Assembly: GCF_024339125.1 (NCBI RefSeq)
Contig: NZ_CP101417.1
Coordinates: 4,971,001 to 5,035,000, forward strand
Origin: Xanthomonas hortorum
Lineage (GTDB): Bacteria; Pseudomonadota; Gammaproteobacteria; Xanthomonadales; Xanthomonadaceae
DNA: 64,000 nucleotides
Direction of reading: 5' to 3'
Part shown: in pieces, positions 55,901-64,000 of the stretch
Layout: every line of letters starts with the position of its first letter
How positions within the stretch are numbered: the first letter of the stretch is position 1
Notes under the pieces: model-generated
The model's database searches: none
Told to the model about the DNA's origin: nothing
The model's input: the letters and a program-made list of their open reading frames with translations, nothing else
Made by a program: the position numbers and the translations under genes

Positions 55901-56401
55901 CGACACCAACACGGTATCGTCGTCGCCGAACGTGAGCTGCTGCGCATCGCGGCCATCGGGCCGCATGCGCCACAGGTTTTCCGCACCGCTGCGGTCGCTG
56001 ACAAAGGCGATCCAGTGTCCGTCCGGCGAAAACGTCGGCTGGCTGTCGAAGCCCAAGCCGCGGCTGATCGCCTTGGCCCGGCCGCCGTCGGCGTCCAGCG
56101 TGTACAGATCGCCGAGCAGGTCGAACACCAGCCGGCCATCACGCGGCGACACGTCCAGCCCCATCCAGGTGCCTTCATCGGTCTCGAAGGCGATGCGGCG
56201 CGTGGCGCGCAATGGCAGCGTCTGTCCCGGCGCCTGCTGCGGGCGCGGCACGCTGGCCGCCGCGGCTGTACCTGCAGCATCGGCCAGCCACGGCAGCGGC
56301 AGGTGCTCGGCGGGATCGTGGGCCAGCGCGGCAGCCGCGGCGATCGATAGACAGCCCATCAGGCCAAGACCGAACCACTGACGCACGCCACGCTCCTTCA
56401 T
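52981..56401 (-). pseudogene. Frameshifted amidohydrolase with N-terminal beta-propeller
   Basis: Two overlapping frames make one protein of about 1140 aa. The first (56401 to about 55314) has a signal peptide (QWFGLGLMGCLSIAAAAALA) and TolB/PD40-type repeats (SPDGHWIAFVSDRSG, AWAPDGSALY). The second (to 52981) continues the propeller and then has an amidohydrolase domain (VSGRFIIPGLIDVHDHVADF, GGLVAMGSHGEIAGPGLH, EAGKLADLVIL). The frames join at a C7 tract (55314-55320); six C's would restore DREAPRAIGFIAS. It may be a real mutation, a phase-variable tract or a sequencing error. It follows the TonB-receptor gene by 83 bp on the same strand. Confidence 0.88.
55314..55320 (-). repeat. Homopolymer C7 tract at frameshift
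   Basis: Seven G's on the plus strand (C7 on the coding strand). Reduction to six would fuse the two reading frames of the amidohydrolase without any other change. Confidence 0.85.
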
Positions 56402-56484
56402 CAAGGCGCCACCCTCCTCGGGCGGCGTCGGATCATGCCAGAGGCCTGCGCAGTTGCATTGCGCAGGCCGGTTTCAAGCACGGC

Positions 56485-58683
56485 TCACAGATCGATCGAG
56501 AACGAGACGGTGAACGTGCGCGGCGCGGCCAGGACCAGATAATTCGCACCCGAAGCGCCACCGACCGATGACCAGAAGCTGCGGTCGAAGAGGTTGTCCA
56601 CGCGCGCACGCACGCTCCAGGCCTTGCCGGCGGCCTGGAACGCATAGCGCGCGCCCAGGTCGACACGCGTCCAGGACGGGATTTCCAGCACGTTGACCGC
56701 ATCGGCGTATTGACGATCGGTATAGACCGCGCGCCCGTCGAGCGTGAGACCCGGCAGCGCAGCGATATCCCATTCCAGGCCCAGATTGGCCTGTTTTTCC
56801 GGCACACCGAGCACGTCGTTGCCTTCGTTCACGCCGCCCTGGGTCTTGTTGTAGCCGGCATCCAGCAACGTGATGCCGCCCAGTGCGCGCAGGCCGTCGA
56901 TCGGCTGGCCGTAGAAGCTCAGCTCCAGGCCCTGGTTGTGCTGTTCGCCGTCGCTGGTCAGGCGTGCGTTGCTGACCACGGTATTGGGTTGGTTGATGCG
57001 GAACAGCGCCGCGGTTGCGCCGTAGCTGCCGGCGTCGTACTTGGCGCCTACTTCGAACTGCTTGGACTTGAACGGCGCCAGCAATTCGCCGGCGTTTTCC
57101 AGCGGCGTGCTGCCGGACACGGCGGGCACTTCCTGGCCAGGCAACAGCGCTTCGGCGTAATTGGCATACAGCGACACCGCACGGCCGAACTTGAAGACAA
57201 CCGCGCCGACCGGGGTCACCACACTGTCACTGTAGCTGCTGAGTCGCGCGCCGGTGTTGTAGTCGTAACCGTACTGCTCCAGCGTCTGGTGGCGTGCGCC
57301 CAGGGTCAGCAGGATGCGGCCGTCAGCGAAGGCCAGCGTGTCGGCGATGGCGACGCTGCGGGTCTCGTTCTTGCTGGTGGTCAGCGGCTCGAACAGCACG
57401 CCACCGGGGAACAGGCCACCCAGCGGTGCCACCGCCACCGGGTCGTACAGCGTACCGACCTCTGTGCCATAGCTGCCGAATGCAAACGCATTCTTCGAGT
57501 CCAGCTTGAAGGCCGACGCCGATGCACTCAGGCGATGACCGACGCGGCCGGTATCGAATGTCGCGCGGATGCCGACATCGCCGGTGGTGACCTTGTCTTC
57601 CCGGTAGTTGTCGAAGCGGCCGGTGTTCAAATTGCCGGCGGCATCGGCGTTTGGATTCGCCAGCACATTGTGCTCGTCGCTGTCGCGCATGCCGATCGCC
57701 GCCCAGGCCATGACGTTATCGGTCAGGTCGTATTCGGCCCGGATCACGCCGAAGGTGTCGCGCTCTTGGGCGAAGGTCCAAGGCTGGGCGAAGTTGACAT
57801 CGGCATCGGGTGCGATCGGAATTCCACCCACCGGAGTGATGCTGGGACGCGGACGGTCGGTACGCTGTTCCTGCCAGCCGATGTCGGCCGACAGGCGCAG
57901 CCGCTCGCCACGGTAATCCACGCCCAGCGAGCCCATGCCCAGCTCGCGATCCTCATTGGTGGCGTTCTCGCCATCGCGGCGCGCGAGGTTGGCGCGCAGC
58001 CCCCAGGCACGGTCCGGGCCGAAGCGGTAGGACGCATCGGCCGCGGCATACACCTGGCCGCCGGTCTCGGTGCCCAGCGTCAGCCGGGTGACGTCGTTCT
58101 CGCCCGCGCGCTTGGGCACCAGGTTGAACGCGCCGCCGATCCCGCTGCCGCCGGGCGCGGCGCCGTTGATGAAACTGTTGGCGCCGCGAAACACTTCCAC
58201 CCGCTCCAGGAACTCGACCGCCACGTATTGACGCGGCAGCAAGCCGTACAGGCCGTTGTAGCTCATGTCGTCGGAGAACACGGGGAATCCGCGCACCACG
58301 TACAACTCCTGGAAGTTACCGAACCCACGCGCCACCCGCACCGCCGGATCGTTCTGCACCACGTCGGCCACGCTGCGCGCCTGCTGGTTGCGCATCAACT
58401 CGGCGGTGAAGTTCATGCTGTTGAACGGCGTGTCCATCACGTCGAGGTTGCCGAACAGACCGACGCGGCCGCCGGTGGCGACCTGGCCGCCGGCATAGTC
58501 GGGCGGCAGCTCGACCTGCGAACCGTCGGCAGTGACGGTCAACGTGTCGAGCGTCTTGGCAGTGTCGAGGGGCGTTGCAGCTTGCTGCGACCAGGCGATC
58601 GGCGCGGCACAGCAACAGGCGATGGCAACGGCAAGTCGCGCGCGCGGACGCAGCGACAGGAAATGCGGGACATAGGCGCGCAT
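56485..58683 (-). CDS. TonB-dependent siderophore-type receptor
   Basis: 732 aa from the ATG at 58683 (MRAYVPHFLSLRP). Signal peptide with LAVAIACCCAAPIAWSQQA, TonB-box-like TLDTLTVTADG, plug domain (SVADVVQNDPAVRVA, ELYVVRGFPV, EVFRGANSFINGAAPGGSGIGG) and a 22-strand barrel ending GRAVSL...TVSFSIDL. The GFGNFQELYVVRGF plug is typical of FhuA/FpvA-like ferric-siderophore receptors. The last residue is Leu rather than the usual Phe. The substrate is unknown; the adjacent amidohydrolase might process an imported compound. Confidence 0.92.
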   Translation of the reverse strand: MRAYVPHFLSLRPRARLAVAIACCCAAPIAWSQQAATPLDTAKTLDTLTVTADGSQVELPPDYAGGQVATGGRVGLFGNLDVMDTPFNSMNFTAELMRNQQARSVADVVQNDPAVRVARGFGNFQELYVVRGFPVFSDDMSYNGLYGLLPRQYVAVEFLERVEVFRGANSFINGAAPGGSGIGGAFNLVPKRAGENDVTRLTLGTETGGQVYAAADASYRFGPDRAWGLRANLARRDGENATNEDRELGMGSLGVDYRGERLRLSADIGWQEQRTDRPRPSITPVGGIPIAPDADVNFAQPWTFAQERDTFGVIRAEYDLTDNVMAWAAIGMRDSDEHNVLANPNADAAGNLNTGRFDNYREDKVTTGDVGIRATFDTGRVGHRLSASASAFKLDSKNAFAFGSYGTEVGTLYDPVAVAPLGGLFPGGVLFEPLTTSKNETRSVAIADTLAFADGRILLTLGARHQTLEQYGYDYNTGARLSSYSDSVVTPVGAVVFKFGRAVSLYANYAEALLPGQEVPAVSGSTPLENAGELLAPFKSKQFEVGAKYDAGSYGATAALFRINQPNTVVSNARLTSDGEQHNQGLELSFYGQPIDGLRALGGITLLDAGYNKTQGGVNEGNDVLGVPEKQANLGLEWDIAALPGLTLDGRAVYTDRQYADAVNVLEIPSWTRVDLGARYAFQAAGKAWSVRARVDNLFDRSFWSSVGGASGANYLVLAAPRTFTVSFSIDL

Positions 58684-58991
58684 GCAGGGGACCTGGTCAG
58701 CTTGAAGTGAGACGCTGGCTGGGGACGCGGGTTCCCTGGCTGAGTAGCCGTCCAGAAGCACGCAGACGACGGGCAATTATTGCACCTTTCGCTTGGCGCC
58801 CCGAGTTGATGACATCGGTGTGGGCAAGACGTTGCGCATCGGCGTTTGGGTTCGGCCTGCCTTGGCTAGACCACCGCGGCTGCACGCCACGGGCATGTAC
58901 TCAGCGCGCGCGACAGTCCCGCGTCAACAGCAAAAATCCCGGCAGGCGCAAGACCTTACCGGGATTCTGGTGACACAAAGTGCTGTCGAGA
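58684..58991. other. Intergenic region between TonB receptor and ssb
   Basis: Contains the promoter region of the receptor gene and the 3' side of ssb. The sequence AATCCCGG-AGGCGCAAGACCTTA-CCGGGATT (about 58934-58965) forms an inverted repeat 27 bp after the ssb stop codon and could be its terminator; no gene is seen. Confidence 0.5.
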
Positions 58992-59519
58992 TTAGAACGG
59001 AATATCGTCATCCGCAAAGTCGTCCATCGGCGGCGCGGACTGCTGCTGGGCCGGCTGCTGACGACGCGGGGCATAATCCTGACCGCCGCCCTGACCGCCA
59101 CCACCGCCGCCACCCTGCTGCTGGCGCGGCGCCTGCGTGCGCTGCGGGCGATCGCCGCTCATGCCACCGCCACCGCCGCCTTCACCACGGCCGCCGAGCA
59201 TCTGCATTTCGTTGGCGACGATGTCGGTGCTGTACTTTTCCACGCCGTCCTGGCCGGTGTACTTGTCGTAGCGCAACTCGCCTTCGACGTACACCTGCGA
59301 GCCCTTGCGCAGGTACTCACCGGCGATTTCGCCCAGCTTTCCGAAGAACACCACGCGGTGCCACTCGGTGCGCTCCTGGTTGTTGCCTTCGCGGTCCTTG
59401 CGCATGCTGGTCGTGGCCAGGCTCACGCGGGTGATCGCCATGCCGGCCTGGGTGTACTTGGTGTCGGGATCGTTGCCGAGGTTGCCGACGAGGATGACTT
59501 TGTTGATGCCGCGGGCCAT
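58992..59519 (-). CDS. ssb: Single-stranded DNA-binding protein
   Basis: 175 aa from the ATG at 59519. OB fold: [53 protein letters not shown] Gly/Gln-rich linker follows (residues 110-160) and the acidic tip [10 protein letters not shown] that recruits repair and replication proteins is intact. A much longer frame upstream is antisense to ispB and is rejected. Divergent from ispB. Confidence 0.96.
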   Translation of the reverse strand: MARGINKVILVGNLGNDPDTKYTQAGMAITRVSLATTSMRKDREGNNQERTEWHRVVFFGKLGEIAGEYLRKGSQVYVEGELRYDKYTGQDGVEKYSTDIVANEMQMLGGRGEGGGGGGMSGDRPQRTQAPRQQQGGGGGGGQGGGQDYAPRRQQPAQQQSAPPMDDFADDDIPF

Positions 59520-59761
59520 AGATATTTCCGAGATGGTGCGCCAGCGCCAGTGGGGCGCGGCGGTGAATGTCTTGGCGCCAATGTTACCGCACTCCCCGCG
59601 CCCGACACCGGCGCGTTGGCGCACCTGCGGGCCGGGGAATACCGCGCGGGCAGGTCGGGATCCGGCATCTGCGCGCCATGCCGGCATCAAGCGCCACAAG
59701 GGTTTGCGACCGATGTGAAGGCCGGCGACAGCGCCGGCGGGACGGATCTGGCCCAGGCACC

Positions 59762-59767
59762 TATAAT
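59762..59767 (+). promoter_or_regulatory. Candidate -10 element for ispB
   Basis: Exact TATAAT, 26 bp before the ispB ATG. The -35 region around 59739 is not consensus. Confidence 0.5.
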
Positions 59768-59792
59768 CCACGTACATCACGAACGCCTGCGC

Positions 59793-60791
59793 ATGACCAT
59801 CGCCGAAGACCTCCCCACCGTTCTGGGCCTGCCCCAGATCCAGTCCCTCGCCGCGCCCGACATGGCTGCGGTGGATGCGTTGATCCGCCGTCGTCTGGCG
59901 TCGGACGTCGTGCTGATCAACCAGATTGCCGATCACATCATCTCCGCCGGCGGCAAACGCCTGCGTCCGATGCTGGTGATGCTGGCCGGCCACGCCGCTG
60001 GCGGCTCCGGCCCGGAGCACCATCAGTTGGCGGCGATCGTCGAGTTCATCCACACCTCCACGCTGCTGCACGACGATGTGGTGGACGAATCGGATCTGCG
60101 TCGCGGCCGCAGCACCGCCAACGCGCTGTGGGGCAATGCGCCCAGCGTATTGGTGGGGGATTTTCTGTATTCGCGCAGCTTCCAGTTGATGGTCGAGCTG
60201 GACCGCATGGAAGTCATGCAGATCCTCGCCGACACCACCAACCGCATCGCCGAGGGCGAGGTGTTGCAGCTGCTGCACGTGCACAACCCCGACACCGACG
60301 AAGCCGCCTACCTGCGCGTGATCGAGCGCAAGACCGCGGTGCTGTTCGCGGCCGGCACGCGCCTGGGCGCACTGGCCTCGGGCGCGAATGCCGACGTGCA
60401 GCAACGCCTGTACGACTACGGCATGCAGTTGGGCTTCGCCTTCCAGATTGCCGACGACGTGCTCGACTATGCCGCCGACGCCAGCGACCTGGGCAAGAAC
60501 CTGGGCGATGATCTGGCCGAAGGCAAGGCCACGCTGCCGCTGATCCACGCCATGGCGCACTCGGATGCGACCACCAGGGAGCGCTTGCGCCAGATCGTCG
60601 AACAAGGCGATGCGAGCGCAATGCCCGAAGTGCTGGCGGCGATCCACGCCACCGGCGGCCTGGACTACAGCCGTCAACGCGCGGCCGAATACGCCGCCGC
60701 CGCAGAACAGGCATTGGATGGCTTGCCGGCCAGCTCCGCAGTTGCCGCGCTACGCGGCCTGGCGCGTTATGCGGTGGAACGCACGCATTGA
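59793..60791 (+). CDS. ispB: Octaprenyl diphosphate synthase
   Basis: 332 aa from the ATG at 59793 ([15 protein letters not shown]); the frame is open far upstream over ssb but has no support. First Asp-rich motif [16 protein letters not shown], second [12 protein letters not shown], and [12 protein letters not shown], all typical of long-chain trans-prenyltransferases. It makes the ubiquinone side chain. Alone on its strand, facing the murD2 gene. Confidence 0.95.
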   Translation: MTIAEDLPTVLGLPQIQSLAAPDMAAVDALIRRRLASDVVLINQIADHIISAGGKRLRPMLVMLAGHAAGGSGPEHHQLAAIVEFIHTSTLLHDDVVDESDLRRGRSTANALWGNAPSVLVGDFLYSRSFQLMVELDRMEVMQILADTTNRIAEGEVLQLLHVHNPDTDEAAYLRVIERKTAVLFAAGTRLGALASGANADVQQRLYDYGMQLGFAFQIADDVLDYAADASDLGKNLGDDLAEGKATLPLIHAMAHSDATTRERLRQIVEQGDASAMPEVLAAIHATGGLDYSRQRAAEYAAAAEQALDGLPASSAVAALRGLARYAVERTH

Positions 60792-60993
60792 TCGAGCGGC
60801 GTTGGCGCCGCACCGGTCGCCAGCGCCTTCGTTGAAGAAATCTTCTAGCGCAGGGAATGCGTAGTTGGCTGCGCGCAGGCCCTACAGGCACACGGCGCCA
60901 ACGCACTCGCCAGAGTGAAGCGGGATGGACGAAACCGCGCCTGGTGCGAATGTTGTGATGCGCTGATCGGCACCTGATCGGCGCCGATTGAAC

Positions 60994-62403
60994 CTACTGC
61001 ACACCCAATCCAGGAATCGCACTGATCGTGGCCGGATCGAACCCCGCCAGCTGTGCGAAGTGCCGGCCGCGCGCGACGTAATCGCGATACGCGCCGAAGC
61101 TGGGCGCCCCTGGCGACAGCAACACCACCCCGCCCTGCTCGCCCAGCGCATCGCGCGCCAACTGCATGGCGTGCTCCAGATCGTTGGCAGCATGCAAACC
61201 GAAGCGACCGGCTTCCGCCAACGGGGCCAGCAGCGCATGGATACGCGGCCCGTTGGCTCCCATGGTCACGATTTCCAGCGGCGCCTGCTGCGCCATCTGT
61301 TCGGCAAAATCGTGCCAATCCAGACCTCGATCGTGCCCGCCGAGCAGCAAGGCCACACGACGTTGCGCAAAGCACGCCAGCGCCGCCAACGAGGCATGCG
61401 GCGTAGTGCTGATCGAGTCGTTGACGTAGCTGATGCCATCCACGCTGCCAAGCAACTGCAAGCGATTCGGCAATGGGCGAAACCTCAGTGCGGCCGGTGC
61501 CAGTGCTGCAGCGTCCAGACCCAACGCTTCCACGGCCGCCAGCACAGCACACAGATTGCGCCGATTGTGTTCGCCCGGCAGCGGTACGTCGGCGGTATCG
61601 AAGATGGCCTGTTCGCCGCGATAGACCACATCGCCACGCAGATGCCAGCCATCGGGATGGTTGAACCAGCGCACGTCGCTGTCGGGCAGTTGTAAATCGA
61701 CAAGATGCGGGTCGGCGGCGTTGAGCAAGACAATGCGCGGGCGGCCCTCGGTCACCAGCGACAGCTTGTCGCGCACATAGCGCGCCTCGTCGCCATGCCA
61801 GTCCAGATGCTCCGGGAACAGGTTCAACACCAGCGCAAGTTCCGGACGCGCGCCGCTGCGCCCGACTTCGCCGGTCTGGTAACTGGACAACTCGATCGCC
61901 CAATACGCTGGCGGCGGCTGTGGCGCCAACACTTCCAGCAGCGGCTGACCGATGTTGCCGACCAAAGCGGTGCGATGCCCGGCCGCGCGCAGCAGATGCG
62001 CCAGCAACGCGGTGGTGGTGCTCTTGCCTTTGGTTCCGGTGACGCAAATGGCGCCGGGCACATAGCCGTCAGGCTGCGCATGTTCGGCGAACCATAATGC
62101 GGTGCCGCCGATAAACTGCGTGCCGGACTCGGCTGCCGCGGTTTGCGCTTGCGCGCCATACGGGCTGATGCCGGGCGATTTCACCACGATGTCGAACCGG
62201 CCCAGCGCCTGCGCGCTGGCATCGGTTTCTACATGCAACGCGGGGTCTGCCAGCGCATCGAGCTCGCGCGCCTCTTCAGCGTTGCAGAACACCGTCAGCG
62301 ATTGCGTGGGGAGCACGGCGCGCAGCGCGCGATATGCCGCGCGCCCTTCACGTCCCCAGCCCCATAACGCAACCGCCCTGCCCTCAAGCTGCGAAATTCG
62401 CAC
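60994..62403 (-). CDS. murD2: UDP-MurNAc-L-Ala--L-Glu ligase MurD2
   Basis: 469 aa from a GTG at 62403 ([15 protein letters not shown]), overlapping the end of murL by 20 bp. Mur-ligase motifs: P-loop [45 protein letters not shown], and a C-terminal domain with [12 protein letters not shown]. Adjacency to murL identifies it as MurD2, which in Xanthomonas adds L-Glu, not D-Glu, to UDP-MurNAc-L-Ala; ordinary MurD would use D-Glu. The L-Glu is then epimerised by MurL. Confidence 0.92.
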   Translation of the reverse strand: MRISQLEGRAVALWGWGREGRAAYRALRAVLPTQSLTVFCNAEEARELDALADPALHVETDASAQALGRFDIVVKSPGISPYGAQAQTAAAESGTQFIGGTALWFAEHAQPDGYVPGAICVTGTKGKSTTTALLAHLLRAAGHRTALVGNIGQPLLEVLAPQPPPAYWAIELSSYQTGEVGRSGARPELALVLNLFPEHLDWHGDEARYVRDKLSLVTEGRPRIVLLNAADPHLVDLQLPDSDVRWFNHPDGWHLRGDVVYRGEQAIFDTADVPLPGEHNRRNLCAVLAAVEALGLDAAALAPAALRFRPLPNRLQLLGSVDGISYVNDSISTTPHASLAALACFAQRRVALLLGGHDRGLDWHDFAEQMAQQAPLEIVTMGANGPRIHALLAPLAEAGRFGLHAANDLEHAMQLARDALGEQGGVVLLSPGAPSFGAYRDYVARGRHFAQLAGFDPATISAIPGLGVQ

Positions 62404-63739
62404 GCACGCGCTCCCACAGCGCCGACGGAATACGGTGCTCGCCATCGATGGCCATCAACGGCTCCAGCTGCAGCTCCTGCTGGTCCAGTTGCGGCTGGAT
62501 CTCACGGCTGAAGCGCATCACCAACGCGTCTTCCTTCCACTCGGCACGGCTGGCCAGCACCGCCATCGCCGCGCGCGATTCGCGGCCTTCGCCGACGCAT
62601 TCGAACGGCTTGTGATCCTGGAATTCCAGCAGCGCATCGTAGCCGCCGGCCTGCGCGGGATCGTCGAGCAGGTTGCGCCCGAAGATACTGACCAGGCGCG
62701 TCTTCGGCATGAACGGGGCCAACGCCAGAAACACGAAATGGCACTTGGGGCACACCCCGCACCAGCGATGCACCGGGCGCTCGCCCATGATGTGGAAGTT
62801 GCGGTTGCAGCTGGAAAAATGCGCGTCGTAGTGGTCGGTCTTGGCGAACTGACGCGCCACCGCCAACTCCGACAACGGCCGCAGCAACGAGTAATAACGC
62901 AGATCCGCCGCAACATGCCGCTGCACGTAATCGCCGAACGCCTGCTCGAACGCCCAGCCCTTGGACCACTGGTGATTGACCTCGCCGGTGCCGGGAATCT
63001 GGCTGCCGTAACTGGCCGAACGCTCGTTGGAGAACACCACCTGATCCACGCCATTGAGCAACGCAGCCAGCACAAGAATCGCCGAGTTCACCGCAGTGAC
63101 CGGAATATGCCCGTTCCACGCGCCCTGGCGATTGAGTTCGAACAGCTCCGATGCCAGCACGCGGCCGATATTGAGCACCGGCAAACCGGTGCGCTCGGCG
63201 CAGGCGCGGATCAGCTGCGAGCCGCCGATCCAGCTCACGGTCTGCTCGATGCCGGCATGCCGCAGCGCTTCGATACTGACCAGCGAATCCTTGCCGCCAC
63301 CGATCGCGACCAAGGCATGCTCGCGCAGGCCGATCGCAGGCGCATCGCCAGCAGTTTGTGTGCCGACCGGAAAGTTGATCTTGCCGTGCAGGTTCAAGCC
63401 ATTGCGATAGGCGAACTCGCCCAATCCATGCAGATAGACGCTCTCCACCAGCGCAGCGGTGTCGGCATCGATCGCATACTCATCGATCTGGATGGTCGGC
63501 GGCACGGCAGCCTTGAAGTAACTCACGCCCGCGATGAGATGCAGGATGCGCAGCGCTTGCTGCACGGCAGTGGCGTGCGCACCGTCCAGCGCGAACGGTG
63601 CGCCCGGCACCGCGACGGTCTCGACCAGCTCCGGGCCTTGATCGAAGGCGTACACCAGCGTCGCTACGCCGGTCTGCGCATCCAGTGCGCAACGCACGAA
63701 ACGAAAGGTGGAAATCTGGTGTTTGTCGAAAGCGCTCAT
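62384..63739 (-). CDS. murL: UDP-MurNAc-L-Ala-L-Glu epimerase MurL
   Basis: 451 aa. A PP-loop-like nucleotide motif [17 protein letters not shown] lies around residue 140; [32 protein letters not shown] and the Cys-containing [20 protein letters not shown] segment are characteristic of MurL. With MurD2 it replaces the MurI glutamate racemase route by epimerising the terminal Glu of UDP-MurNAc-L-Ala-L-Glu in an ATP-dependent reaction. The start overlaps the stop of the upstream small gene (ATGA) and its end overlaps murD2, so the three are translationally coupled. Confidence 0.93.
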   Translation of the reverse strand: MSAFDKHQISTFRFVRCALDAQTGVATLVYAFDQGPELVETVAVPGAPFALDGAHATAVQQALRILHLIAGVSYFKAAVPPTIQIDEYAIDADTAALVESVYLHGLGEFAYRNGLNLHGKINFPVGTQTAGDAPAIGLREHALVAIGGGKDSLVSIEALRHAGIEQTVSWIGGSQLIRACAERTGLPVLNIGRVLASELFELNRQGAWNGHIPVTAVNSAILVLAALLNGVDQVVFSNERSASYGSQIPGTGEVNHQWSKGWAFEQAFGDYVQRHVAADLRYYSLLRPLSELAVARQFAKTDHYDAHFSSCNRNFHIMGERPVHRWCGVCPKCHFVFLALAPFMPKTRLVSIFGRNLLDDPAQAGGYDALLEFQDHKPFECVGEGRESRAAMAVLASRAEWKEDALVMRFSREIQPQLDQQELQLEPLMAIDGEHRIPSALWERVRANFAA

Positions 63740-63975
63740 GGACTACCTGCAGGAACACGTACGCGACGCAGATAACGTCGGCACAGGACATATTCAATCA
63801 TGGAAAACGGCACCGCGGCCCACAGCAGCGGCAGGCAACCGAACAGCACCGCCAGCAACAGCACATCCAGACGTCCGGCCGTTGCACCGCCAGACACCGC
63901 GAAGGCAACGGCAAGATACAGCGCCACCGCCGGCACATAGCTCAGCGCACTCAACAGCACCGTGCGCACCGCCAT
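63736..63975 (-). CDS. Small membrane protein upstream of murL
   Basis: 79 aa from the ATG at 63975. Two long hydrophobic segments (about residues 5-28 and 38-58) with a basic C-terminus ([15 protein letters not shown]). It overlaps the murL start by ATGA. No family recognised. A start further upstream beyond the window cannot be excluded. Confidence 0.6.
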   Translation of the reverse strand: MAVRTVLLSALSYVPAVALYLAVAFAVSGGATAGRLDVLLLAVLFGCLPLLWAAVPFSMIEYVLCRRYLRRVRVPAGSP

Positions 63976-64000
63976 CCCACCACTGCGACGCGTGGGAATC

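Noticed and set aside
56710..58710. 666-codon open frame antisense to the TonB receptor
   Set aside because: Same cause: long shadow frame in high-GC DNA with no recognisable domain or ribosome-binding site.

Overview
The window is high-GC Gammaproteobacterial chromosome and almost certainly Xanthomonas. The reasons are the MurL/MurD2 peptidoglycan pair, a lipase effector with a Xanthomonas type IV secretion C-terminal domain (XVIPCD), two identical-length IS5-family (IS1478-like) elements, and intergenic palindromes scattered between housekeeping genes. All calls come from reading sequence and translations; no database search was possible. Many start codons were reassigned from ribosome-binding sites or operon overlaps.

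Layout. 1-6418: end of creB, rlmJ, a GNAT acetyltransferase, three ~102-bp nested palindromes, and mfd. 6419-17254: an accessory island. Its borders are a duplication: the last 129 bp of mfd recur at 17255-17383 with 6 mismatches, mostly synonymous. The island carries, all on the minus strand, a DUF2931-like gene, a giant DUF2235 hydrolase split by an IS element, a coiled-coil membrane protein, a fragment of a second effector copy, a SymE-type toxin with a structured leader, an endonuclease III homologue, a TetR regulator and an unknown gene. 17385-26272: a chemosensory operon behind a sigma-28-like promoter, in the order STAS, cheA, poly-HAMP receptor, cheW, REC-EAL, cheR, cheB, with no stand-alone CheY.

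26297-38085: core metabolism and envelope genes (phospholipase D family, M13 peptidase, gpmA, nfi, two pirins, OsmC, cstA-ybdD). 38120-39729: a perfect hairpin, two more palindromic repeats and the second IS copy. 39800-44483: HAD phosphatase, an ankyrin lipoprotein next to a lipase effector (probable immunity/effector pair), DUF819 and a small protein. 45007-50903: a periplasmic aldehyde oxidoreductase operon, paoABCD, followed by a MocA-like molybdenum cofactor cytidylyltransferase. 51352-58683: a diguanylate cyclase, an amidohydrolase broken by a poly-C frameshift, and a TonB-dependent receptor. 58992-63975: ssb, ispB, then a small membrane gene, murL and murD2 with overlapping ends.

Main functional themes: the chemosensory cluster is wired to c-di-GMP turnover (REC-EAL) rather than to an evident CheY. 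Pao proteins and MocA form a complete module for a molybdopterin cytosine dinucleotide enzyme. Two antibacterial-effector loci are present, one intact (lipase plus lipoprotein) and one inactivated by an IS whose precise removal would restore the reading frame.
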